In this document: positions 17,916 to 25,442 of the stretch, piece by piece
How the letters are laid out: each line of letters begins with the position of its first letter
Position numbering within the stretch: position 1 is the stretch's first letter
Assembly (NCBI GenBank): GCA_002749065.1
Contig: PDTX01000004.1
Span: 92,966-156,965, forward strand
Direction of reading: 5' to 3'
Length of the DNA: 64,000 nt
From: Bacteroidia bacterium
Lineage (GTDB): Bacteria; Bacteroidota; Bacteroidia; Bacteroidales; CAJPTX01
Translations under genes and position numbers: made by a program
Notes under the pieces: model-generated
Told to the model about the DNA's origin: nothing
What the model saw: the letters and a program-made list of their open reading frames with translations, nothing else
The model's database searches: none

Positions 17916-19130
17916 GTGAAATTTGCATTCTACATCGCCCGTCGCCACCTGATGGCCAAGAAGCGCCGGAGCGCCGTCAACGTCACCGCCTGGATCGCCA
18001 TGCTGGGCGTGGCCATTAGCACCATGGCGCTGATCGTCGTCCTCTCGGTCTTCAACGGCATCGAGGGCCTGGTGGGGGGGCTCTACTCCACGCTCGAGAC
18101 CGATCTGCGCGTAGTGCCCGCCACCGGTAAGACCCTCCAGCTCACCGCGGAGGACAGCGTATTCCTGCGCTCCCTCGACACGAGCGTTCGCCTCGGCCGC
18201 CTCCTCGAGGAGAACGCCATGTTCGGCTACCACGACAGGCAGCACATCGGCCGCGCGATGGGCATGGACCAGGCCTACGCCGACATGGTGCGCCTGGGCG
18301 AGCGTAGCGTCGACGGGGACTTCATGCTCCACCGGGGTAGCCAGCCCATCGCCACCCTCTCCGCCGGCGTGGCCTACTACCTGGGCGCGAGCCTGGTGCT
18401 CTACGACCCGATCACGGTGTACCTCCCCAACCGCTTGGCCAGCAACTGGATGAACCCCCAGACCGCCTTCAAGCGCAAGGTCATGGCCTTCACCAGCGTC
18501 CTCTCGCTCAACGCCGAGTTCGACGCGCAGACCGTCGTGCTCCCGATTGGCGTGCTGCAGGAGCTGCTGGCCTACAATTCGGCCACCGTCTCCGCCCTGG
18601 CCCTCAAGGCCCCCGCCGACTATCTCCCCCGCTTGCGGGAGGCGCTAGCCTCGCACTTCGGCGCCCGCGTCCGCATCCTGAGCCGCCTCCAGCAGAACGA
18701 GTCGCTCTACCGCACCATGCGCAGCGAGCGGCTGATTGTCATCCTAATCCTCTCGCTCATCCTCCTCATCGCGACCTTCAACATCGTCGGCTCCCTATCC
18801 ATGCTCATTCTGGACAAGCGCGCCGACATGGGCACCCTGCTGGCTTTGGGTGTAACCCCCCGGGGGATACGCGAGGTGTTCATCTGGGAGGGCACCCTCA
18901 TCTCGGCCCTGGGGGGCGCGGCTGGCCTCGCGCTGGGCTTGGCCATATGCCTCCTGCAGCAGGAGTTCGGTCTGGTTCGCCTTCAGGGCGGCGGGGAGTT
19001 CCTCGTGGAGGCCTACCCGGTGGTGGTGGAGCCGCTCGACGTGCTGTCTATCTACGCCCTGGTCCTTGCCCTCGGGATGGGGGCATCCCTGATTACCACG
19101 CGCGTGCTTGGCCGGCGTGCTGAGGCCTAG
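17916..19130 (+). CDS. FtsX/LolC-LolE family ABC transporter permease
   Basis: 404-residue membrane protein with one N-terminal helix (residues ~23-48, TAWIAMLGVAISTMALIVVLSVFNG), a large periplasmic domain (~50-270), and three C-terminal helices (about 275-300, 320-345, 365-395), the MacB/FtsX-type layout. Start FYIARRHLMAKKRRSAVN is typical of the Bacteroidota LolC/E-like permeases that move lipoproteins out of the inner membrane. The only suitable start is GTG 17916. No ATPase gene is adjacent, so its partner must lie elsewhere. Confidence 0.87.
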   Translation: MKFAFYIARRHLMAKKRRSAVNVTAWIAMLGVAISTMALIVVLSVFNGIEGLVGGLYSTLETDLRVVPATGKTLQLTAEDSVFLRSLDTSVRLGRLLEENAMFGYHDRQHIGRAMGMDQAYADMVRLGERSVDGDFMLHRGSQPIATLSAGVAYYLGASLVLYDPITVYLPNRLASNWMNPQTAFKRKVMAFTSVLSLNAEFDAQTVVLPIGVLQELLAYNSATVSALALKAPADYLPRLREALASHFGARVRILSRLQQNESLYRTMRSERLIVILILSLILLIATFNIVGSLSMLILDKRADMGTLLALGVTPRGIREVFIWEGTLISALGGAAGLALGLAICLLQQEFGLVRLQGGGEFLVEAYPVVVEPLDVLSIYALVLALGMGASLITTRVLGRRAEA

Positions 19131-19175
19131 CGCCCCGGATGGGGGCAGAAAATTGGGGGCTTTTTCCGCGGGGGG

Positions 19176-19206
19176 TTTGCCAGTTCCAAAAAAGCCCTTA
19201 CCTTTG
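19176..19206 (+). promoter_or_regulatory. tRNA-Asp promoter
   Basis: TTTG (19176-19179), 19-base spacer, TACCTTTG (19199-19206): a textbook Bacteroidota promoter. The start point would be near 19213, about 50 bases before the first tRNA. Confidence 0.82.
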
Positions 19207-19239
19207 CACCGCGAAAAGGGAGCGGGTTGTCCCCCCTCC

Positions 19240-19259
19240 GGGTTCGCCCTGTTCTTTAG
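19240..19259 (+). promoter_or_regulatory. boxB/boxA-like antitermination leader, copy 1
   Basis: GGGTTCGCCC (GGG/CCC stem with a TTCG loop) at 19240-19249, then TGTTCTTTAG at 19250-19259. The latter matches the bacterial rRNA boxA core UGCUCUUUA at all but one position. Stands 7 bases before the first tRNA-Asp. Inference: a NusB/NusE loading site. Confidence 0.5.
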
Positions 19260-19265
19260 CGTTTT

Positions 19266-19339
19266 GGTCTGGTAGTTCAGTTGGTTAGAATGCCGCCCTG
19301 TCACGGCGGAGGTCGCGAGTTCGAGTCTCGTCCAGACCG
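19266..19339 (+). tRNA. tRNA-Asp (GTC), copy 1
   Basis: 74-base cloverleaf: 7-bp acceptor GGTCTGG/CCAGACC (19266-19272 with 19332-19338), discriminator G, anticodon stem CCGCC/GGCGG around loop CTGTCAC with anticodon GTC at 19300-19302, and the T loop TTCGAGT. The 3' CCA is not encoded. Confidence 0.97.
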
Positions 19340-19364
19340 CGGTTCCCTTCCGGAGTCCGCATTT

Positions 19365-19395
19365 GGGTTCGCCCCCCGATTAATGTGTTCTTTAG
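19365..19395 (+). promoter_or_regulatory. boxB/boxA-like antitermination leader, copy 2
   Basis: A second GGGTTCGCCC (19365-19374) and TGTTCTTTAG (19386-19395), here separated by 11 bases instead of directly joined, ahead of the second tRNA. The boxA-like block and the following GCGTTT are kept exactly while the intervening bases differ, consistent with selection on the two elements. Confidence 0.45.
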
Positions 19396-19402
19396 CGTTT
19401 CT

Positions 19403-19476
19403 GGTCTGGTAGTTCAGTTGGTTAGAATGCCGCCCTGTCACGGCGGAGGTCGCGAGTTCGAGTCTCGTCCAGACCG
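19403..19476 (+). tRNA. tRNA-Asp (GTC), copy 2
   Basis: Identical in all 74 positions to copy 1, 137 bases further on, same strand. Discriminator G at 19476, CCA not encoded. The pair looks like a tandem duplication that included the leader. Confidence 0.97.
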
Positions 19477-19488
19477 CATCATGGTGTA

Positions 19489-19521
19489 GCGCATGGCCCG
19501 CGGGCTGTGCGCATTTTTTTT
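19489..19521 (+). terminator. terminator of the tRNA-Asp pair
   Basis: Inverted repeat GCGCATGGCCCG/CGGGCTGTGCGC (19489-19512, two wobbles; the innermost pairs would form the loop) followed by A and eight T. Strong intrinsic terminator 12 bases after the second tRNA. Confidence 0.85.
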
Positions 19522-19872
19522 GCCTATGGGTGGGGGCCTTGGGCGCATCTGCCGGCGGACCCGAGGGCCCTACTCGCCCTTTTCCCCTGGGTGGTACGGC
19601 CTTTTTTCTTTAGACGCTATAAGTTTAGCCCCCCGCAGGGCGTTCGCTCGTCAAATTATACGCATTCTACACTTTTCTTTACCACCCTGTTAGTAAGCGT
19701 CTTACTCTGACTACTTAGAATGACTAAACGGCAATTCAGCCGCCGCGGTTCGGGCGCTGCGGGCGGGCCGCTCGAAAGGGGGTTGGATTTCCGAAAAGGG
19801 TTGTAATTTTGGACAACAAGCCAGAGGAACTTTAGCTTTTAGTAGTAAGGCAACATAAAAAATCATAGAGCC
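19522..19872 (+). other. long intergenic region before the 4-hydroxybutyryl-CoA dehydratase gene
   Basis: About 350 bases between the tRNA terminator and the next start codon. Short open frames of 60-70 codons here have no signal peptide, domain or conserved look and are not called. The left half contains T-rich stretches; the right half holds a GC-rich block (19740-19775) and then the promoter at 19783-19811. I see no other identifiable element. Confidence 0.5.
19783..19811 (+). promoter_or_regulatory. promoter of 4-hydroxybutyryl-CoA dehydratase gene
   Basis: TTG at 19783-19785, 18 bases, TAATTTTG at 19804-19811, close to the Bacteroidota consensus. It leaves an AT-rich leader of about 55 bases before the start codon at 19873. 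Confidence 0.6.
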
Positions 19873-21336
19873 ATGATGACAAGCGAGCAGTACGTAGAGA
19901 GCCTACGCAAGATGAACCTGAAGGTGTACCTATTCGGTAAGCTCATTGAGAACCCGGTGGACCACCCGATTATCCGCCCCTCGATGAACTCGGTAGCGAT
20001 GACCTACAAGCTGGCTGAGATGCCGGAGTATCAGGACCTGATGACGGCCGTGTCGAACCTGACGGGCAAGCGCATCAACCGTTTCTGCCACCTGCACCAG
20101 AGCACCGAGGACCTGGTGAACAAGGTGAAGATGCAGCGCCTGATGGGCCAGAAGACCGCGGCCTGCTTCCAGCGCTGCGTGGGCATGGACGCCTTCAACG
20201 CCATCTTCTCGACCACCTACGAGATCGACCAGAAGCATGGCACGGAGTACCACAAGCGCTTCGTGGAGTACCTGAAGATGGTGCAGGAGAACGACTGGAC
20301 GGTGGACGGCGCGATGACCGACCCGAAGGGTGACCGTGGCCTCTCGCCCTCCAAGCAGGCCGACCCGGATATGTACGTTCACATCGTGGAGAAGAACGAT
20401 AAGGGTATCGTGGTTCGTGGCGCGAAGGCCCACCAGACCGGCGCGGTGAACTCGCACGAGCACCTCATCATGCCGACCATCGCGATGAAGGAGGAGGACA
20501 AGGCCTACGCGGTTTCCTTCGCCATCCCGTCGGATGCTGAGGGCATCTTCATGATCTACGGTCGTCAGTCGTGCGATGCTCGTAAGCTCGAGGAGTTCGA
20601 GGGCAACACGAAGGTTGACACGGGCAACGCCGTGTTCGGTGGCCATGAGGCGCTGGTGATCTTCGACGATGTATTTGTGCCGTGGGAGCGCGTGTTCCTC
20701 TGCGAGGAGTTCGAGTTCGCCGGGATGATGGTGGAGCGCTTCGCCGGCTACCACCGCCAGTCGTACGGCGGTTGCAAGGTGGGTGTGGGCGATGTGCTGA
20801 TCGGTGCTGCCGCCCTGGCCGCTGACTACAACGGCGCGTCGAAGGCCAGCCACGTGAAGGATAAGCTCATCGAGATGACGCACCTGAACGAGACGCTGTA
20901 CGCCTGCGGTATCGCCTGCTCCTCGGAGGGCGTGAAGATGCCGGCCGGCAACTACCAGATTGACCTGCTGCTGGCGAACGTCTGCAAGCAGAACGTGACG
21001 CGGATGCCGTACGAGATTGCCCGTCTGGCTGAGGACATCGCGGGTGGTATCATGGTGACGATGCCCTCCGAGCAGGACTTCCGCAGCCCGGTGGTGGGTA
21101 AGTACGTGGAGAAGTACATCCGTGGCGTGGAGAGCGTTCCGACGCTCGACCGTATCAAGGTGCTGCGCCTGATTGAGAACATGACGCTGGGTACGGCGGC
21201 GGTGGGCTACCGCACGGAGTCGATGCACGGTGCTGGCTCGCCTCAAGCTCAGCGTATTATGATTTCCCGTCAGGGTAATATCCAGGGCAAGAAGGAGCTG
21301 GCCAAGGTGATCGCCCGCATCCGCGACGACAAGTAG
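19873..21336 (+). CDS. abfD: 4-hydroxybutyryl-CoA dehydratase / vinylacetyl-CoA delta-isomerase
   Basis: Radical [4Fe-4S]/FAD enzyme that dehydrates 4-hydroxybutyryl-CoA to crotonyl-CoA. The four cluster ligands known from the Clostridium aminobutyricum enzyme (three Cys, one His) are all in place: Cys98 and Cys102 (AACFQRCVG), His294 and Cys301 (GYHRQSYGGCKVG), with the same 4- and 7-residue spacings. 487 residues, full length. MM at the start allows ATG 19873 or 19876. Oxygen-sensitive in known cases, so anaerobic life is implied. It has its own promoter and is followed by a terminator-like hairpin and the other three pathway genes. Confidence 0.96.
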   Translation: MMTSEQYVESLRKMNLKVYLFGKLIENPVDHPIIRPSMNSVAMTYKLAEMPEYQDLMTAVSNLTGKRINRFCHLHQSTEDLVNKVKMQRLMGQKTAACFQRCVGMDAFNAIFSTTYEIDQKHGTEYHKRFVEYLKMVQENDWTVDGAMTDPKGDRGLSPSKQADPDMYVHIVEKNDKGIVVRGAKAHQTGAVNSHEHLIMPTIAMKEEDKAYAVSFAIPSDAEGIFMIYGRQSCDARKLEEFEGNTKVDTGNAVFGGHEALVIFDDVFVPWERVFLCEEFEFAGMMVERFAGYHRQSYGGCKVGVGDVLIGAAALAADYNGASKASHVKDKLIEMTHLNETLYACGIACSSEGVKMPAGNYQIDLLLANVCKQNVTRMPYEIARLAEDIAGGIMVTMPSEQDFRSPVVGKYVEKYIRGVESVPTLDRIKVLRLIENMTLGTAAVGYRTESMHGAGSPQAQRIMISRQGNIQGKKELAKVIARIRDDK

Positions 21337-21392
21337 GCGAAAAAAAACACGCTTTTCCGTTTGTAAGACGTAGGAGCTAGCCGAAAATATAG

Positions 21393-21441
21393 TATATTTG
21401 CCGAGGCGTAGACATAAGGGAATGTTTGCGCCTCGGCTTTT
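21393..21441 (+). terminator. hairpin between abfD and the CoA-transferase gene, with overlapping -7-like box
   Basis: GCCGAGGCG (21400-21408) pairs perfectly with CGCCTCGGC (21429-21437) across a 20-base loop and is followed by TTTT. This would end abfD transcription or attenuate read-through. A TATATTTG (21393-21400), a perfect TAnnTTTG, abuts the left arm; no TTTG is at proper spacing, so a promoter here is less certain. Confidence 0.55.
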
Positions 21442-21477
21442 ACTTAACTTCGCATTGTCAATATAAATCAGCAGAAT

Positions 21478-22767
21478 ATGTATAGCGGGCAGGATTACAA
21501 GAGCAAGTTGCGCACGGCCAGCGAGGCGGTGACGCATATCAAGAGCGGCAATCGGGTGGTGCTGGGCCATGCGGCCGGGGTGCCGATAGATACCCTGGAG
21601 GCCCTGGTGGCGGCCAAGGAGAATTACCAGGACGTGGAGATCGTGTCGATGTTCACCCTCAACGATGGGCCGTACATGGCGCCGGGGATGGAGAAGCATT
21701 TCCGGCATAACGCGCTGTTCGTGGCGCCCAATGCCCGCAAGTGCATCGAGGAGAAGCGTGGCGACTTCACGACCTGCTTCTTCCACGAGGTGCCCCGCCT
21801 CTTCAGCGAGGGCCCCATGCCGGTGGATGTGGCGCTGGTGTCGGTGACGCGCCCCAACGCGGAGGGGTACTGCTCCTTCGGGGTGTCGTGCGACTACTCG
21901 AACCCGGCGTGCAAGGCGGCCAAGGTGGTCATCGCCGAGGCGAACGACCAGATGCCCTTCATCGCGGGGGGCGACAACCTCATCCACGTGTCGGAGATCG
22001 ACCACATCGTGGAGACCTCCCACCCGCTCTTTGAGCTGCCCGCCCCCAAGATCGGGGAGCTGGAGACCAAGATCGGCCAGTACTGCGCGGAGCTGGTGAA
22101 GGATGGCGACACCCTCCAGCTGGGCATCGGCTCGATACCCGACGCCGTGCTGCAGCAGCTGACCGACAAGAAGCACCTGGGCATCCACACCGAGATGTTC
22201 GCGGACGGGGTGGTGGACCTGGTGAATGCGGGGGTGATCGACGGCAGCCAGAAGACCCTCCACAAGGGCAAGATGGTGGCGACCTTCCTGATGGGGGGCA
22301 AGAAGCTCTACGATTTCGTGGACAACAACCCGGACGTGCTCCTGTTCCCGTGTAGCTACGTGAACGACCCGCGGATCATCATGCAGAACAACAACATGGT
22401 GTCGATCAACTCCTGCCTGCAGATCGACCTGATGGGCCAGGTGTGCTCCGAGAGCATGGGCCTGCGCCAGTTCAGCGGCGTGGGGGGCCAGGTGGACTAC
22501 GTGCGCGGGGCGCGCATGGGCGGTGGCCTCTCGGTGATGGCCATGCCCTCCACGGCGGCCAAGGGCAAGGTGTCGCGCATCACGCCCTTCCTGGACGAGG
22601 GGGCCGCGGTGACCACCTCGCGGAACGATGTGGACTACGTGGTGACCGAGTATGGTATAGCCCACCTGTGGGGCAAGACGCTCAAGCAGCGTGCGCAGGA
22701 ACTCATTAGCATAGCCCACCCGGACTTCCGCCCTGCCCTGCAGGAGGAGTTCAAGAAGCGCTTCTAG
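21478..22767 (+). CDS. 4-hydroxybutyrate CoA-transferase
   Basis: Acetyl-CoA hydrolase/transferase family (family I-like), 429 residues; moves CoA from acetyl-CoA or butyryl-CoA to 4-hydroxybutyrate. The catalytic glutamate is Glu239 in GIHTEMFADG; LQLGIGSIPDAVL and the C-terminal VVTEYGIAHLWGKTL...FRP are standard for the AbfT/Cat2 group. Its place between dehydratase and 4-hydroxybutyrate dehydrogenase fits 4-hydroxybutyrate as the acceptor. Start ATG 21478. The next gene begins 33 bases after its stop. Confidence 0.93.
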   Translation: MYSGQDYKSKLRTASEAVTHIKSGNRVVLGHAAGVPIDTLEALVAAKENYQDVEIVSMFTLNDGPYMAPGMEKHFRHNALFVAPNARKCIEEKRGDFTTCFFHEVPRLFSEGPMPVDVALVSVTRPNAEGYCSFGVSCDYSNPACKAAKVVIAEANDQMPFIAGGDNLIHVSEIDHIVETSHPLFELPAPKIGELETKIGQYCAELVKDGDTLQLGIGSIPDAVLQQLTDKKHLGIHTEMFADGVVDLVNAGVIDGSQKTLHKGKMVATFLMGGKKLYDFVDNNPDVLLFPCSYVNDPRIIMQNNNMVSINSCLQIDLMGQVCSESMGLRQFSGVGGQVDYVRGARMGGGLSVMAMPSTAAKGKVSRITPFLDEGAAVTTSRNDVDYVVTEYGIAHLWGKTLKQRAQELISIAHPDFRPALQEEFKKRF

Positions 22768-22800
22768 TCGAGTAATAACAGCACAAAACACAATAGCATT

Positions 22801-23916
22801 ATGCAACTGATCAAATTGAAGCCAGCTATCCACAAGTTCGATAGCTTTGCAGAGTTCGCCGCTGAATTTCAGCTGGGCGAGAAGGATTTGGTGATCACCA
22901 ACGAGTTTATCTACGAGCCGTACATGAAGTCGGCCAACACCAAGTGCCACTTCCTCTTCCAGGAGAAGTACGGCTCGGGCGAGCCGTCCGACAAGATGAT
23001 GAACGCCATGCTGGCGGACGTGAAGAAGTTCCAGTACGACCGCGTGATCGCCATCGGCGGCGGCACGGTGATTGACAGCGCGAAGCTCTTCTGCCTGGCC
23101 GGGGTGAACGACGTGGTGGATGCCTTCGAGCGGACGATCCCCATCAAGAAGGAGAAGGGGCTGGTGATCATCCCGACGACCTGCGGCACGGGTAGCGAGG
23201 TGACCAATATCTCCATCGCGGAGCTGATCAGCAAGGGGACCAAGAAGGGTCTGGCCGATGATGAGCTGCTGGCCGACGCGGCGGTGCTGATCCCCGAGCT
23301 GCTGACGGGGCTGCCCTTCCGCTTCTACGCGGCCAGCTCGATCGACGCGCTGATCCACGCGACCGAGTCGCTGGTGGCCCCGCGGTCCAACCCCTACACG
23401 GAGGTGTACGCCAAGGCGGCCATCGAGATGATCATCAAGGTGTTCAAGGAGGTGGCAGCGAAGGGCGAGGAGGAGCGCAAGAAGTACTTCCTGGAGATGA
23501 GTATGGCGTCGAACTTCGCCGGGATAGCCTTCGGGAACACCGGTGTGGGCGCGGTGCATGCCCTCTCGTACCCGATGGGTGGCACCTACCACGTGCCCCA
23601 CGGGGAGAGCAACTTCCTGTTCTTCACCAAGGTATTCGAGGTGTACCAGGCCAAGAAGCCCAAGGGCTCGATCGAGGAGGCCAACCGGATCATCGCCCGC
23701 GAGCTCGGTTGCGATGTGAAGGATGTGTACAAGGAGCTGGACAACCTGCTGGGCAAGCTCATGGAGAAGAAGCCGCTGCGCGAGTACGGCATGAAGGAGG
23801 CTGAGATTGAGGAGTTCGCCGACAAGGTGATCGAGACGCAGCAGCGTCTGCTGGCCAACAACTACGTGGAGCTCTCGCGCGACGAGATCCGCGACATCTA
23901 CAAGGCCCTTTACTAG
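22801..23916 (+). CDS. NAD-dependent 4-hydroxybutyrate dehydrogenase
   Basis: Iron-containing (group III) alcohol dehydrogenase, 371 residues, that reduces succinate semialdehyde to 4-hydroxybutyrate. The nucleotide-binding VIAIGGGTVIDSAKL and IIPTTCGTGSEVTN segments are present, as are metal-ligand regions DALIHATESLV and VHALSYPMGGTYHVPHGESN. The gene lies between the CoA-transferase and succinate-semialdehyde dehydrogenase genes, matching the order of the pathway in Porphyromonas and Clostridium. ATG 22801 gives the usual N-terminus. Confidence 0.93.
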   Translation: MQLIKLKPAIHKFDSFAEFAAEFQLGEKDLVITNEFIYEPYMKSANTKCHFLFQEKYGSGEPSDKMMNAMLADVKKFQYDRVIAIGGGTVIDSAKLFCLAGVNDVVDAFERTIPIKKEKGLVIIPTTCGTGSEVTNISIAELISKGTKKGLADDELLADAAVLIPELLTGLPFRFYAASSIDALIHATESLVAPRSNPYTEVYAKAAIEMIIKVFKEVAAKGEEERKKYFLEMSMASNFAGIAFGNTGVGAVHALSYPMGGTYHVPHGESNFLFFTKVFEVYQAKKPKGSIEEANRIIARELGCDVKDVYKELDNLLGKLMEKKPLREYGMKEAEIEEFADKVIETQQRLLANNYVELSRDEIRDIYKALY

Positions 23917-23959
23917 GAGTATCAGAGCGTAATACGAACAACAAAAACAAGGAACAACG

Positions 23960-25318
23960 ATGAGTTTAGTTTCAGAAATGGTAGAAAAGGCCCGCGTGGC
24001 TCAGGCTATCTTCGAGAGGGATTTTGATCAGGCACGCACCGATGAGGTGGTTCGCGCCATCGCCAAGGTGGTATTCGACAACGCCGAGATGCTGGCCAAG
24101 GAGGCGGTAGAGGAGACCCGCATGGGCGTGTACGAGGACAAGGTGGCCAAGAACCGTGGCAAGTCCAAGGGCATATGGTACGACCTGAAGGGCAAGAAGT
24201 CCATGGGCCTGGTGGAGGTTGACCCCGTGACCGAGCTGCAGACCTACTTCAAGCCGGTGGGCGTGGTGGCGGCCATCACCCCGACGACCAATCCGATCGT
24301 GACCCCGATGTCCAAGTGCATGTTCTCGCTCAAGTGCAAGAACGCCATCATCGTTGCGCCGCACCCCCGCTCGAAGGGTTGCTCTGGCCACACGATCGAC
24401 CTGATCAACGCGGAGCTCAAGAAGCTGGGTTGCCCTGAGAACCTGGTGCAGATCATCCGCGAGCCCTCGATCGACGCTACCCAGGAGCTCATGAAGAGCT
24501 GCGACGTGGTGCTGGCTACCGGCGGTATGGGCATGGTGAAGGCCGCCTACTCCTCGGGTAAGCCCTCCTACGGCGTGGGTGCCGGCAACGTGCAGGTGAT
24601 CATGGACCGCGACATCGACTTCGACAAGGCGGCCAAGACCATCATCACGGGCCGTATCTTCGACAACGGTATCATCTGCTCCGGCGAGCAGAGCTTCATC
24701 TACCCCAAGGAGAAGAAGAACGAGGTGTTCGAGGCGTTCAAGAAGAACGGCGCCTTCTTCATCGCGGATGCTGACCGCGACAAGGTGGTGAACGCCATCT
24801 TCGAGGATGGCCACATCGCCGGGGATGTGGTGGGCCAGAGCGTGCAGTTCATCGCCAAGAAGGCTGGCGTGAGCGTGCCGGCTGAGACCAAGGTGCTGGT
24901 GATCGAGGCCAAGGGCGTTGGCGCTGAGGACCTCGTGGCCAAGGAGAAGATGTGCCCCGTGCTGGCCGCCTTCGCTTACGACAAGTTCGAGGAGGCCATT
25001 GAGATTGCCAAGACCAACCTGGCCAACGAGGGTAACGGCCACTCCGCCGGTATCCACTCCAACAACGAGGAGCATATCAAGATGGTGGGCGCCGCGCTGA
25101 CGGTTTCCCGCGTGGTGCTCAACGCCCCCGTTTCGACGACGGCCGGTGGCGCGATGGGTAGCGGCCTGGCAACGACCAACACGCTCGGTTGCGGTACCTG
25201 GGGTAACAACACCCTGTCGGAGAACCTGACGGCTAAGCACCTGGTGAACACCACCCGCGTTGCCCGCCTGAACGGCAAGACCCCCATCCCGACGGACGAT
25301 GAGCTGTGGCAGCTCTAA
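23960..25318 (+). CDS. sucD: CoA-acylating succinate-semialdehyde dehydrogenase
   Basis: Reduces succinyl-CoA to succinate semialdehyde with NAD(P)H. 452 residues of the aldehyde/alcohol dehydrogenase (EutE/AdhE-N, SucD) family: the catalytic cysteine is Cys240 in DNGIICSGEQSFI, cofactor loop GVGAGNVQ, and the C-terminal TLGCGTWGNNTLSENLTAKHLVN is diagnostic of the CoA-dependent branch. The gene ends the 4-hydroxybutyrate unit and is followed by a strong terminator. Together with the three upstream genes it leads from succinyl-CoA to crotonyl-CoA. Confidence 0.94.
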   Translation: MSLVSEMVEKARVAQAIFERDFDQARTDEVVRAIAKVVFDNAEMLAKEAVEETRMGVYEDKVAKNRGKSKGIWYDLKGKKSMGLVEVDPVTELQTYFKPVGVVAAITPTTNPIVTPMSKCMFSLKCKNAIIVAPHPRSKGCSGHTIDLINAELKKLGCPENLVQIIREPSIDATQELMKSCDVVLATGGMGMVKAAYSSGKPSYGVGAGNVQVIMDRDIDFDKAAKTIITGRIFDNGIICSGEQSFIYPKEKKNEVFEAFKKNGAFFIADADRDKVVNAIFEDGHIAGDVVGQSVQFIAKKAGVSVPAETKVLVIEAKGVGAEDLVAKEKMCPVLAAFAYDKFEEAIEIAKTNLANEGNGHSAGIHSNNEEHIKMVGAALTVSRVVLNAPVSTTAGGAMGSGLATTNTLGCGTWGNNTLSENLTAKHLVNTTRVARLNGKTPIPTDDELWQL

Positions 25319-25339
25319 TCCGCTAGGATAGAAAGAGTA

Positions 25340-25368
25340 GGGCCGCCCGGAAGGGCGGCCCTTTTTTT
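25340..25368 (+). terminator. intrinsic terminator after sucD
   Basis: Perfect 9-bp stem GGGCCGCCC/GGGCGGCCC with a GGAA tetraloop (25340-25361) followed by seven T. It may also serve lptD read-through from the other strand, though the T-run there is poor. Confidence 0.93.
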
Positions 25369-25442
25369 GTGCCATTCTTTGCCATTCTTGCGATGCTCGG
25401 GGGGGCTGCGGCGAATGTGTACAGGCGCGGGGGCAGAGGGGG

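Noticed and set aside
19493..19710. Two overlapping ~66-codon frames after the tRNA pair
   Set aside because: They start inside the tRNA terminator hairpin, overlap each other in different frames, and look like random translation.
19930..23601. A 1223-codon open frame on the minus strand across the 4-hydroxybutyrate genes
   Set aside because: It mirrors the GC-rich codon pattern of the real genes, has His/Arg/Leu/Val-rich composition and no domain; four well-conserved enzymes occupy the other strand.
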